Assembly: GCF_000203935.1 (NCBI RefSeq)
Contig: NC_008577.1
Location: 4,340,001-4,404,000, forward strand
DNA from: Shewanella sp. ANA-3
GTDB lineage: Bacteria; Pseudomonadota; Gammaproteobacteria; Enterobacterales; Shewanellaceae
Reading direction: 5' to 3'
DNA: 64,000 nt
Part shown: positions 35,071-44,464 of the stretch, in pieces
Numbering within the stretch: position 1 is the first letter of the stretch
How the letters are laid out: every line of letters starts with the position of its first letter
Position numbers and translations under genes: made by a program
The notes under the pieces: generated by a model
The model's database searches: none
What the model was told of the DNA's origin: nothing
What the model saw: only the letters and a program-made list of their open reading frames with translations

Positions 35071-38000
35071 GACTATCTCCTTGAATTGTGTTTATCGACA
35101 ATACCACCTTGGTGCTCAAAGGCTTAGGCTGTTCAGGTTCGACTTGGGGCGGCTCAGCAGGCTCTACCTTGGGGAGCGTTGGCGCTTGGGGCGATGCCTC
35201 TTCCTCGACTGCTTTTACTGGTTCCACTTTAGGTTTATCAGCATCTGGCGCAGGCTGCTCATTGTTTTTTTCAGGCTCGACGGTCGGCGTAGCCTCTATC
35301 TTAGTCGGGGCGCCATTCTTGACGGGCACTGCATCGGCCTTAGGCTCAGCGCCCTCGGTTGGCGCAGGCAATTCGCCCCCCACCATAGGCAGAATCGACT
35401 CGGGGATCTCAATCTCTTTGCTCTTACGCTCGAGCTCTTCCACCACAGGATCGGACATAGTGCCAGTCACTCGGAAGCGGATTTCCGAAATCACCTCAAT
35501 CACAGGTTCGAGCACTTTGGTCAGCGCAAACGCGCCAAGCCCCAGCGTCCACGCACTGGTACTGAGCAGCACCACGGTCGGCACACTCGATGCCAGCTGC
35601 GGCACAAAACGGATATCGTAATTTAAGCTTTCGCTGGTAAGGTCCGTATAGCCGCGCACCTTCATATTGCCTGCAATCGCATCCATTTCGGTATCCGTGG
35701 TTTTAACCACGCCATTATCGATTTGCAGAGTGCCGCTAAAAGAATTGAAGTACATGCCTTGGCCGAACACGTCACTGAAATCTAATGATAACTTACGTAC
35801 TAAGGAGTCGAGGCTGAACAGGGAGAATATCCGCGCCCCCTTATCGCTCACTTGGGATAAATGCCCCTTACCCAGCTCAAACTTCACTTTGCCGTTTAAG
35901 GTATTGAGGGAGAAAGCATAGGGTGCACCTTGCCACTTAAGCTCGGCATTCATCTTCAAAGGCGCCTCATTCACACCAGGGTCTATGCCTAATTGCTGAC
36001 TCAAATAATTGAACTGACTGGCGTTTAAACTCACCGTTAATTCTGTTTGGTTTTGAGCATTCTGCTGTTGCCAAATGCCATTGCCCTGTAAGGACACCTC
36101 TGGCGTCGTTAACAATAGGGTCTGAATGCGATAGCCTAAAGGTTGCGGGCTCGCCTGTAAGACCAACTTGCCGAAGGCTTTGTCGAAAAAGCGAAAATCT
36201 TCCACATTCACGGCAACCGGCGGTAAATTAGTGAGCACCTGATCCGCGGCGAAATCCGCTTCCCCTTCGGGTTTCACTTCGGGGGAGAAATAAAACTTAC
36301 TGGCGTTAACTTTTAATCCTTGGGTCATCCAATTGGGATAAAAATCGACCCAGCCTTCAAACTCGCTGGCCTTGGCATCGAAGCGCCAGCCATGTTCGTT
36401 AGGCTTAGCGCTCAATCTAAGCTCAGTCAGTCCTTGGCCTAATAAATCAAACTTGCCGATATTGGCATCGATCCCAACCACCGAGGGGAACAAGGCCGAG
36501 TGGCTCGTCTCTTCGACTAAAATACCGGTACGGGTGGGCTTGTTGTCTGTGCCGACAAAGGCATTAATTACAGGCAGCCAATTGGCGAGCTTGCCGCTGG
36601 TCACATCAATCTTGATATGCCCAAGCTCAGTATTAGGCACCTCGGCCGCATCGAAGAGTCGACCCAGTAACAAGTCAAAATAGCTGAATTGAGTGCCCTT
36701 TTCGGCCTCGAAGCCACCAATAAACTCGGCCTGTTTATCCAGTTTTACCCTTAGGGTTGCCGTTTGCTGATCGCCAGAAAACTCCGCAATTAAGGGTCTA
36801 GGTTCATCTTCGGGTTTGGCAAAGGCGCCCGGTAATTTCAAGGTGGCGCCAACCAGATCTGAACCCACATTGGCTTGAATTTGATAGCCTTTATCGTCGA
36901 ACACCATATTCAAGTTACCACCCCAAGCGAATTTACCTTGGTAAAAATCACTCAAGGGATTTTGCAACTCTTGTGGTAAACGGCTGAGATCCCAGCGGCT
37001 CTTCATATCCACATTGAGCGCAAAATCTTTGCCCTCGGGTTTAGTGGCAAAACTAAACTCGAAGGGCTGCTCAAATAAGCGGGATTTAATGCCTTTGCCT
37101 TCAACAATCTCATTTGCAAACTGCACTGTGCCCGTCACGGCCTTGAGCTGTAAACCAGGTTGGGCAATAAAGACGGGGGTGTTATCAAAGGCAATTTGAC
37201 CACGAATATCCTCGGCCTCACCCTCGTATAAGGGGATACTGATATCTAAATTTCCGGTCACCGCGCCCTGCACTTGCACAACGCTTAAGGTCTTGCCCAC
37301 TGTATCGGCGAGCGGTGATGCCTGCAGCACCTTGGTGGCGTCGCTACCATTGGTGGCGAGATCGGCCTGAATTTTTAACAGCGAATGCTCGCCTAATTCG
37401 GGGATAAATACATGGGCGCCATCGGCCACCACATTCATCAATTTGCCTTGGTTAACCCAGATATCCATGCGGGCATTTTCAAATAAGGCATCGAGGGAAA
37501 GCTCAGTCACCGCGGGCCAATCCGGTTGGAATTGGTACTCGGCGTTATCTAAGGTAAAGGCCGCTTGGAAGACTCCGCTATTATCCTCAAAGGGAAAATG
37601 CCCTAGGGCGCCCTGCCATAACACCTGTGCATTTTGGCTCTGACCCGCCTTGATAGCGCCATCCAAATACTCCACCAGCGCCTCGCCCATGGCTTTGACT
37701 GGGAAGTATCTATCCGCATTAGCGGCATTTTTAACGGCCACATTGGCGGCAAGTGACATGCTGGCTTCGGCGCTAAAATCCAGTTTTAGGGCGGCAGACA
37801 CGCCAATATCGTCGTTTTCGAGCTGAACCTCAGGCACAGATAAGGTCGCCCTGTGAGTATCAAAGGCGCCGGTTAACTCAGCGCCATGCAGCACTAAAGG
37901 CGCTGAAAACTGATCGCCAAAATCGAGGGTATAGGTCTGCTCTGGCAGCGAAAATACTAAGCTGTCATTCTGCCACTGCAATGCTAAATCTAAAGGATTG

Positions 38001-39247
38001 GTGTTAGGTATGCCTTCAACTTTCTGCCAATGTAATTGCTTGATATGCGTACTGGCGAGCAAGGGCTGCTTAGCGCTTTGATAGAAACGGATCGGCCCGA
38101 CACTGCCTTCGGGCGCGAGATAGAACCATTGCTCAAGTACGGCTAAATCGACACCCGGAAATAATGGCAAGAGTGGAAATAAGGTTGGTAAATCCAAGCG
38201 GCTCACATAGGCATAAAAGGCATCATCTTGCTGCTTGGCCGCGAGCTTAAGATCGGGCCAATGTTCACCGTTAGTAACAAAGTTAAGATCGGTGCTGCTG
38301 ATTTCCCAGCCCGTGTCCTTGGGAACCCAACTAATACTGCCGGACTGGATTTCAAACTTTTGCGGTGCATCTTCCATCGACCACTGCAACCAACTGGGTT
38401 CAAACTGCACCTGTCCAGCGCTTAAACTGCGGTGGGCAAAATCAAACCACGCCTTAAGATTGACTACCCCTTCTAAGGGTAACTTTTGGCTAGGATCATA
38501 GGGATTAGGTTGGCGTGATGCCCATTCCCCTAAATCTAAGGACTGAGCGGCCAGATAGATTTGACCTTTCAGGGTATCTGGCGCAGTCGCGTCGCCCTGA
38601 ATATCGAGCTGCAAACTGAGGGACTCATTTACCGAAGCATTGTTATCGAGGTAAATTTCCCCTGCACCACGGTGGCGCTCGCCACTATTACGCCAGTTAA
38701 GGTGGCGAATATGGATGGGTCGATATTCATGCTGCAAGCTCAACAGTTGCACCGAGGCATCCGTCAGCGAGAAACGTTCGAGCTGCTTTAACAGTAGCTT
38801 ATACAGCCAATCGGTTTGCGCCGTTTGATTGGCCGCGCCCGGCGCCATATTACCCGATAATTTATCGATATCGAGGGCAATATGAACGCCATCGAAATTC
38901 ACATCTTCGATGCGCGGGCTGGTCGTTAGCAGCGATTGCCAAAAATCCAATTTAATTTGGACGTTCTTGACCAGCACGGTAACGGGGAGTTTTTCCTGCA
39001 GTGGGATCACCAGATTATCGACCGTCACGGCTGGGCCAAAGGCCTGCCACTGGGCGGATAACTCACCGACCTGCACATCAATTTGATATTCGCTTTTTAC
39101 ATACTCAACTAACTGCTGACGCACACCGTCGACTTGAGGCAATAAGCCGCGGATCAAGCTTACCGTCAGGGCAAACAAGACTAAGATCAGCGCCAGTAAT
39201 TGCCAGCAAAAACGGCTGAGTTTTTTCGCAGTAAAAAGCGTTGCCAC
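34994..39247 (-). CDS. yhdP: AsmA-like envelope protein YhdP
   Basis: 1417-residue inner-membrane-anchored periplasmic protein of the YhdP/AsmA (DUF3971) family, implicated in phospholipid transport to the outer membrane. An N-terminal helix (LLALILVLFALTVSLIRGLLPQ) is followed by long beta-rich repeats and a conserved C-terminal block with GNMKVRGYTDLTSESLNYDIRFVPQLASSVP. About the last 130 residues are a proline/glutamate-rich tail absent from the 1266-residue E. coli protein. The GTG start at 39247 overlaps the rng stop (TAGTG). The tail runs 77 bases into the following gene. Confidence 0.9.
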   Translation of the reverse strand: MATLFTAKKLSRFCWQLLALILVLFALTVSLIRGLLPQVDGVRQQLVEYVKSEYQIDVQVGELSAQWQAFGPAVTVDNLVIPLQEKLPVTVLVKNVQIKLDFWQSLLTTSPRIEDVNFDGVHIALDIDKLSGNMAPGAANQTAQTDWLYKLLLKQLERFSLTDASVQLLSLQHEYRPIHIRHLNWRNSGERHRGAGEIYLDNNASVNESLSLQLDIQGDATAPDTLKGQIYLAAQSLDLGEWASRQPNPYDPSQKLPLEGVVNLKAWFDFAHRSLSAGQVQFEPSWLQWSMEDAPQKFEIQSGSISWVPKDTGWEISSTDLNFVTNGEHWPDLKLAAKQQDDAFYAYVSRLDLPTLFPLLPLFPGVDLAVLEQWFYLAPEGSVGPIRFYQSAKQPLLASTHIKQLHWQKVEGIPNTNPLDLALQWQNDSLVFSLPEQTYTLDFGDQFSAPLVLHGAELTGAFDTHRATLSVPEVQLENDDIGVSAALKLDFSAEASMSLAANVAVKNAANADRYFPVKAMGEALVEYLDGAIKAGQSQNAQVLWQGALGHFPFEDNSGVFQAAFTLDNAEYQFQPDWPAVTELSLDALFENARMDIWVNQGKLMNVVADGAHVFIPELGEHSLLKIQADLATNGSDATKVLQASPLADTVGKTLSVVQVQGAVTGNLDISIPLYEGEAEDIRGQIAFDNTPVFIAQPGLQLKAVTGTVQFANEIVEGKGIKSRLFEQPFEFSFATKPEGKDFALNVDMKSRWDLSRLPQELQNPLSDFYQGKFAWGGNLNMVFDDKGYQIQANVGSDLVGATLKLPGAFAKPEDEPRPLIAEFSGDQQTATLRVKLDKQAEFIGGFEAEKGTQFSYFDLLLGRLFDAAEVPNTELGHIKIDVTSGKLANWLPVINAFVGTDNKPTRTGILVEETSHSALFPSVVGIDANIGKFDLLGQGLTELRLSAKPNEHGWRFDAKASEFEGWVDFYPNWMTQGLKVNASKFYFSPEVKPEGEADFAADQVLTNLPPVAVNVEDFRFFDKAFGKLVLQASPQPLGYRIQTLLLTTPEVSLQGNGIWQQQNAQNQTELTVSLNASQFNYLSQQLGIDPGVNEAPLKMNAELKWQGAPYAFSLNTLNGKVKFELGKGHLSQVSDKGARIFSLFSLDSLVRKLSLDFSDVFGQGMYFNSFSGTLQIDNGVVKTTDTEMDAIAGNMKVRGYTDLTSESLNYDIRFVPQLASSVPTVVLLSTSAWTLGLGAFALTKVLEPVIEVISEIRFRVTGTMSDPVVEELERKSKEIEIPESILPMVGGELPAPTEGAEPKADAVPVKNGAPTKIEATPTVEPEKNNEQPAPDADKPKVEPVKAVEEEASPQAPTLPKVEPAEPPQVEPEQPKPLSTKVVLSINTIQGDSHAHQPVAMSEQSRRQRESVVYRIAA

Positions 39248-40755
39248 TACATCATCACCACGTCGTATTTGTGCTGGGAATACATGGGCTCATTTTGCAG
39301 GCGAATGCGTTTACCTATGTAGACCTCAAGCTCGGCGACCAGATGACTTTCATCGCCACTTAGACTGTTATACACAGCGGGCGAGCAGTAAAGCAAAAAC
39401 TCATCGGCATCATAGGCTCGATTCAAGCGAATGATTTCACGGAAGATTTCGTAGGAAACCGTTTCAACCGTCTTCATGCTGCCCGTACTCTGACAGGCAG
39501 GGCATTCGCCGCACAGCACGTGCTCCAAGCTTTCGCGGGTGCGCTTACGGGTCATTTCAACCAAGCCAAGACCTGAGAAGCCACTGACATTCGTCTTGAC
39601 TCTGTCCTTGGCGAGCGCGCTATTTAAGCTATTGAGCACCCGCGTTTTATGCTCGTCGCTCAGCATATCGATAAAGTCGATAATGATGATGCCGCCGAGA
39701 TTACGTAGCCGCAATTGCCGCGCAATCGCTTGGGTAGCTTCGAGGTTAGTGTTGAAGATGGTTTCTTCAAGATTACGGTGGCCAACAAAAGCACCGGTGT
39801 TGATATCGACCGTGGTCATAGCCTCGGTCTGATCGATAATCAGATAGCCACCCGATTTGAGTTCGACCTTGCGACCCAGGGCGCGCTGGATTTCATTCTC
39901 CACATCGTAGAGATCGAAAATCGGTGCAGGACCGGAATAGTGCTCAATCTTGTCGGCGATTTCCGGCATAAACTCTTGGGCGAAGGCTTGCAGCTCGGCA
40001 AAGGTGCGGCGCGAATCGACTTGAATTCTATCTAATTCGGTTCCGACAAAGTCGCGCACAATGCGCACTGGCAGGGCGAGGTCTTGATACAAGAGTGCCA
40101 CGCCACGGCGCTGACGCCGCTCGGAGACCTTAGACCACACCCGACGCAGGAAGGCCGCATCCTGAGCAAGCTCATCTTCACCCACGCCTTCGGCGGCGGT
40201 GCGAATAATAAAGCCGCCGTCTTCATCGACGAAAGGCAGAGTGATTTTCTTAAGGCGACTGCGCTCTTCTTCCTGCTCAATCCGCTGAGATACCCCAACA
40301 TGGCTTGAGCCTGGCATAAACACCAGATAACGGGAAGGCAGAGTGATATCTGTGGTTAGGCGCGCACCTTTAGTGCCGAGCGGATCTTTTACCACCTGCA
40401 CCATAATATCTTGCCCTTGGCGAACCAACTCGGCGATATCACGGACCACAAAATGGCCTTTTTCCACATCGGCCACGCATTCGGTGTGCGGCACTATGTC
40501 GGAGGCATGTAAAAACGCGGCTTTATCTAAGCCAATATCCACAAAAGCGGCTTGCATGCCGGGCAACACACGGCTGATTTTGCCCTTGTAAATATTGCCC
40601 ACCAGACCGCGCTTCATGCGCCTCTCGATATGGACTTCTTGCAGCACGCCATGCTCAACCAGAGCCACACGTGCCTCAGATGGGGTTACGTTAATCAGTA
40701 ATTCTGAACCCATCTTGCGCTGAACTTTATTCGGATTTAAGCGACCGGTATTCAC
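39247..40755 (-). CDS. rng: Ribonuclease G
   Basis: RNase E/G family endonuclease, 502 residues, near E. coli RNase G (489). It processes the 5' end of 16S rRNA and turns over some mRNAs. S1-like domain (GNIYKGKISRVLPGMQAAFVDIGLDKAAFLHASD), catalytic block with TTVDINTGAFVGHRNLEETIFNTNLEA and Mg-binding IIIDFIDM, and zinc-link cysteines CGECPAC. The GTG start at 40755 has GGGGTGA upstream; ATG at 40713 (MGSELLINV) would match the E. coli start and is the alternative. Part of the mre-maf-rng-yhdP cluster. Confidence 0.93.
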   Translation of the reverse strand: MNTGRLNPNKVQRKMGSELLINVTPSEARVALVEHGVLQEVHIERRMKRGLVGNIYKGKISRVLPGMQAAFVDIGLDKAAFLHASDIVPHTECVADVEKGHFVVRDIAELVRQGQDIMVQVVKDPLGTKGARLTTDITLPSRYLVFMPGSSHVGVSQRIEQEEERSRLKKITLPFVDEDGGFIIRTAAEGVGEDELAQDAAFLRRVWSKVSERRQRRGVALLYQDLALPVRIVRDFVGTELDRIQVDSRRTFAELQAFAQEFMPEIADKIEHYSGPAPIFDLYDVENEIQRALGRKVELKSGGYLIIDQTEAMTTVDINTGAFVGHRNLEETIFNTNLEATQAIARQLRLRNLGGIIIIDFIDMLSDEHKTRVLNSLNSALAKDRVKTNVSGFSGLGLVEMTRKRTRESLEHVLCGECPACQSTGSMKTVETVSYEIFREIIRLNRAYDADEFLLYCSPAVYNSLSGDESHLVAELEVYIGKRIRLQNEPMYSQHKYDVVMM

Positions 40756-40890
40756 GACTCACCCCATTAGGGAAATTAAATTAATCTCAGTATGTTTTAA
40801 GCCTGAAAACCAATATCACAGATGTTTGTCTTGCGGATACTCAACTAAGGCCTAGTATTGCTCCCGTTAGCGAGCCGCTCAATCCTCCGA

Positions 40891-41475
40891 TTAGCGTATT
40901 CCCGCCTCGGATAACAGCTCACGGGTCTCCACTAAGGGCAAGCCCACGACGCAGGAGTAACTCCCTTCAATAGATTTGACAAAACAACCGCCCAAACCTT
41001 GGATCCCATAACTGCCCGCCTTATCCATCGGCTCCTTTGAGGCAACGTAGGCATCAATATCCGCGTCCGACAGCACGCAAAAACGCACTAAGGTTTCGAC
41101 CAAACGCACTGAGGTATGGTCAGCCTTGGCTAAGGCGACTGCTGTCATCACAGTGTGCGCCTTACCCGAAAGTGCGCGTAGCACCCGCTTGGCATCGGCC
41201 TCATCAACAGGCTTACCTAATATTTCGTTTTCAAGCACCACGATAGTATCAGAACCTAATACAGCAGGCTGTGACATGCCTGAGCATAATGCAAGCCCTG
41301 CCTGTGCTTTTTCGGCCGCGAGGCGCTGTACATAGTCGCGTGGTAACTCAGCTGCCCTCGGGGTTTCGTCGATATCCGGCGCCACTTGAGTAAAACGAAA
41401 CTCAGCGCGGCCCAAACCAATATGAGTCAATAACTCTTTACGGCGCGGCGAGGTTGAGGCTAAGACTAAATTCAC
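40891..41475 (-). CDS. maf: Nucleoside-triphosphate pyrophosphatase, Maf family (YhdE)
   Basis: 194-residue Maf protein that hydrolyses non-canonical or pyrimidine nucleoside triphosphates (dTTP/UTP type in the YhdE branch). Signature LASTSPRRKELLTHIG at the start, then ...LGSDTIVVLENEILGKP and YGIQGLGGCFVKSIEGSYSCVVGLPL at the end. It starts two bases after mreD. The yhdE location between mreD and rng is the same as in E. coli. Confidence 0.92.
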   Translation of the reverse strand: MNLVLASTSPRRKELLTHIGLGRAEFRFTQVAPDIDETPRAAELPRDYVQRLAAEKAQAGLALCSGMSQPAVLGSDTIVVLENEILGKPVDEADAKRVLRALSGKAHTVMTAVALAKADHTSVRLVETLVRFCVLSDADIDAYVASKEPMDKAGSYGIQGLGGCFVKSIEGSYSCVVGLPLVETRELLSEAGIR

Positions 41476-41477
41476 GA

Positions 41478-41966
41478 CTAACGCACCTTATAATGACGTC
41501 GAATTCGACGCAAAATCCAAAAAATCCACGGCCAAAACACTAGGCCCGATAACGCGGGTAAAAACAGATCCGTATGGAACTTAGCGCCATCCATCACAAA
41601 CTCGACCCAATAGATAATCAGGTGATAGATAACGATCAGCACCATCACCACCAGCGCCTGTTGCCACTTAGGGAAGTTACGCAAACGTTGGCAGTGCAAA
41701 ATCGCCATATAAATCACTAATGACATGGCGAGCGAGCGCACACCTAAGGTGGCGCCAAGCAGAATATCGAGGGCCAATCCCATCAGCCAAGCCGTGAGAA
41801 TGTTATATCTGTGGGGCAACGCAATCGACCAGTAGATCAGGATCATCAATAACCAGTCAGGGCGCCAAGCTTCGACAATCGAAGGCAGCGGCATAATCTG
41901 ACTTAACAGCCCGACAAATAGGGTCAGCCATACTACGAGTCTGCCATTTGCAGCTTGTAAACTCAT
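41478..41966 (-). CDS. mreD: Rod-shape determining protein MreD
   Basis: 162-residue membrane protein with five or so helices (LVVWLTLFVGLLSQIMPLPS, WLLMILIYWSIALPHR), the MreD component of the elongasome that links MreB filaments to wall synthesis. It overlaps mreC by one base and is followed at once by maf. Confidence 0.9.
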   Translation of the reverse strand: MSLQAANGRLVVWLTLFVGLLSQIMPLPSIVEAWRPDWLLMILIYWSIALPHRYNILTAWLMGLALDILLGATLGVRSLAMSLVIYMAILHCQRLRNFPKWQQALVVMVLIVIYHLIIYWVEFVMDGAKFHTDLFLPALSGLVFWPWIFWILRRIRRHYKVR

Positions 41967-43027
41967 TAGTGCACCTCGGCTGGCGGTTGAGTGGTGGCAG
42001 CGTTCGATGCACCATTGGCATTGCTTGGCGCCGCAGCGGCGTTCGGCGCTGTCGTATTAGGTACAGTGCTATTAGGTACTGCGTTACTAGGCACGGTCGC
42101 ATTAGCAGCAGCGCCTTGAGGATTCGCATTGCCATTGCCGGCATCTGGTTTAGCTTCTTCCGCAGGATGATCCGCAGCTGGCACAGGAATTTGATTCGGC
42201 AAAGTCACGCCAGAATCTGGGGATGGCCAAATCAACAGCAGATAACGAATCCTATCGAGCGCCGCTAATGGCTGAGCCGTGACACGCGCATAGCTCTGAC
42301 CGTCTTCGGTTAAGACTTCCATGACCCGCGCCACCGGATAACCTTCTGGGAAGCGATTACCAAGGCCTGAGGTTACCAATAAATCGCCCACGCGAATATC
42401 GGTACTCTTGGCCACATGTCGCAGTTCAATCTCATCGAGCTCACCAGTACCATTAGCCACTAAACGCACATCGTTACGGGTAATTCGCACGGGTAAACCG
42501 TGGGACACATCGGAGAGCAAGAGCACGCGGCTGGTCATCTCGCTGACCTGCACAACCTGGCCGACAACGCCCTGGGCATCCACTACGGGTTGACCAACAA
42601 ATACCCCACTGCGCGAGCCGTGGTTAAGCACTACATAATGGTGGGAAGGATCGCTAGCCACCTCCATCACTTCAGCCACCATCTTGCGGGAATCCTGATA
42701 GGCAGGCGACCCCAACAGAGCGCGTAAACGCTCGTTTTCCTGACGCAGATGCTCGAAGCGCTGCAGACGCTCACTCATTAATAATTGTTGCCTTAACAGC
42801 TCTTTATTTTGCAACGCCAGCATATTGCGGGTAGCAAAACTCTCCGATGACCAATCGAGGATCGCACTGGGCACACTCGCAAGGTATTGGATGGGGCTTA
42901 AGGCGGATGAAAGGGATTCACGGGCAGGATCGAGACGGTGATTTGCGGCGAGCAAAATCACCGACAGGATAATTGCCAGTGTTAAACGGAACTGGTTCGA
43001 AATACCACGAACAAAAATAGGCTTCAT
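41966..43027 (-). CDS. mreC: Rod-shape determining protein MreC
   Basis: 353 residues: an N-terminal helix (FRLTLAIILSVILLAANH), a coiled-coil around LLRQQLLMSERLQRFEHLRQENERLRALLG, and the MreC beta-domains (VVLNHGSRSGVFVGQPVVDAQGVVGQVVQV; VRITRNDVRLVANGTGELDEIELRHVA). A long C-terminal tail rich in A, N, P and T is low-complexity and typical of Shewanella MreC. Between mreB and mreD in the usual order. Confidence 0.93.
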   Translation of the reverse strand: MKPIFVRGISNQFRLTLAIILSVILLAANHRLDPARESLSSALSPIQYLASVPSAILDWSSESFATRNMLALQNKELLRQQLLMSERLQRFEHLRQENERLRALLGSPAYQDSRKMVAEVMEVASDPSHHYVVLNHGSRSGVFVGQPVVDAQGVVGQVVQVSEMTSRVLLLSDVSHGLPVRITRNDVRLVANGTGELDEIELRHVAKSTDIRVGDLLVTSGLGNRFPEGYPVARVMEVLTEDGQSYARVTAQPLAALDRIRYLLLIWPSPDSGVTLPNQIPVPAADHPAEEAKPDAGNGNANPQGAAANATVPSNAVPNSTVPNTTAPNAAAAPSNANGASNAATTQPPAEVH

Positions 43028-43071
43028 AGGAAAGCTAAGGCGGTGATTAACCGCCCCATACCGAAGTTAGA

Positions 43072-44121
43072 TTAGGTTTCTTCGGAGAACAGATCGCCGC
43101 CGTGCATATCAATCATTTCAAGGGCTTTACCACCACCACGCGCTACGCAGGTCAGAGGATCATCCGCCACCATGACTGGAATTCCAGTTTCTTGCATCAA
43201 TAAACGGTCTAAATCACGCAGTAAGGCACCACCACCGGTTAATACCATGCCGCGCTCAGAGATATCAGACGCTAATTCTGGTGGCGATTGCTCTAATGCC
43301 ACCATGACGGCACTCACAATGCCAGACAATGGCTCTTGCAGTGCTTCTAAAATTTCGTTGCTGTTCAGCGTGAAGCTGCGAGGTACACCTTCGGCCAAGT
43401 TACGACCACGGACCTCAATCTCTAATACTTCATCACCTGGGTAAGCAGTACCGATAGTGTGCTTGATGCGCTCAGCCGTTGCTTCACCAATCAAGCTGCC
43501 GTAGTTACGACGCACATAGTTGATGATGGCATCATCAAACTTGTCACCACCGATACGTACAGAAGAGGAATACACCACACCGTTCAAGGAGATAATTGCC
43601 ACTTCAGTGGTACCACCACCGATGTCCACAACCATAGAACCTGTGGCTTCAGATACAGGTAAACCCGCACCAATTGCTGCGGCCATTGGCTCTTCAATCA
43701 AATAAACTTCACGGGCACCTGCGCCCATGGCTGACTCGCGAATCGCGCGGCGTTCAACTTGGGTTGCGCCAACAGGAACACAGACTAAAACGCGTGGGCT
43801 TGGACGAAAGAAGCTGTTGTTATGCACTTGTTTAATAAAGTGCTGCAACATTTTCTCCGTCACATAAAAGTCGGCAATCACACCATCTTTCATCGGACGG
43901 ATTGCTTGGATATTGCCTGGGGTACGGCCTAACATTTGTTTGGCTTCTGTACCGACAGCGGCAACAGACTTCTGACCAGAACTACTACGCTCACCACGTA
44001 TAGCAACAACAGAAGGCTCATTGAGGACTATGCCTTCATCACGAACATAAATTAAGGTGTTAGCTGTACCCAAATCGATCGATAGATCATTAGAAAAAAT
44101 GCCACGCAGCTTCTTGAACAT
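43072..44121 (-). CDS. mreB: Actin-like cell-shape protein MreB
   Basis: 349-residue bacterial actin. Phosphate-1 motif LSIDLGTANTLIYV, phosphate-2 VVDIGGGTTEVAIIS and adenosine motif MVLTGGGALLRDLD are intact. It organises lateral wall synthesis and rod shape. First gene of mreBCD; mshQ of the pilus locus ends about 340 bases upstream on the same strand. Confidence 0.97.
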   Translation of the reverse strand: MFKKLRGIFSNDLSIDLGTANTLIYVRDEGIVLNEPSVVAIRGERSSSGQKSVAAVGTEAKQMLGRTPGNIQAIRPMKDGVIADFYVTEKMLQHFIKQVHNNSFFRPSPRVLVCVPVGATQVERRAIRESAMGAGAREVYLIEEPMAAAIGAGLPVSEATGSMVVDIGGGTTEVAIISLNGVVYSSSVRIGGDKFDDAIINYVRRNYGSLIGEATAERIKHTIGTAYPGDEVLEIEVRGRNLAEGVPRSFTLNSNEILEALQEPLSGIVSAVMVALEQSPPELASDISERGMVLTGGGALLRDLDRLLMQETGIPVMVADDPLTCVARGGGKALEMIDMHGGDLFSEET

Positions 44122-44464
44122 GTAACTAGCCTGTATTCTGTGGAGTCAGAAGAAAAGAAAAATCAGCTAACTTTATCAATGCCACCCTGATTCCACAAGA
44201 CCGTTGAGGTTAACAATCGCTAATGGAGTGATTTTTTTTCAAATGTGCCGCTCAAAAACACTATTTAATCGAAAAAAGCGCTTTATCGGTGAAAAATCCA
44301 ACAGTTAAAAACCACTCTCAATACAAGTTTGCAACATTAGTAAAACCTGTTACTTGCATTTTTGCCCTCGAGTGCTGCGTCACAACCGAGTGAGTAAAAT
44401 AAGTCAGCAGCGATAAATCACCACTGACTCATTCCAATTCAGCAAAATCAAACTGAAAACTGCC
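44122..44464. other. Gap between mshQ and mreB
   Basis: Must hold the mreB promoter. I see no open frame, strong terminator or repeat; the segment 44230-44300 is AT-rich. Confidence 0.4.

Noticed and set aside
35063..35626. Long open frames on the forward strand opposite the yhdP 3' end
   Set aside because: Antisense shadows of the proline/glutamate-rich yhdP tail.
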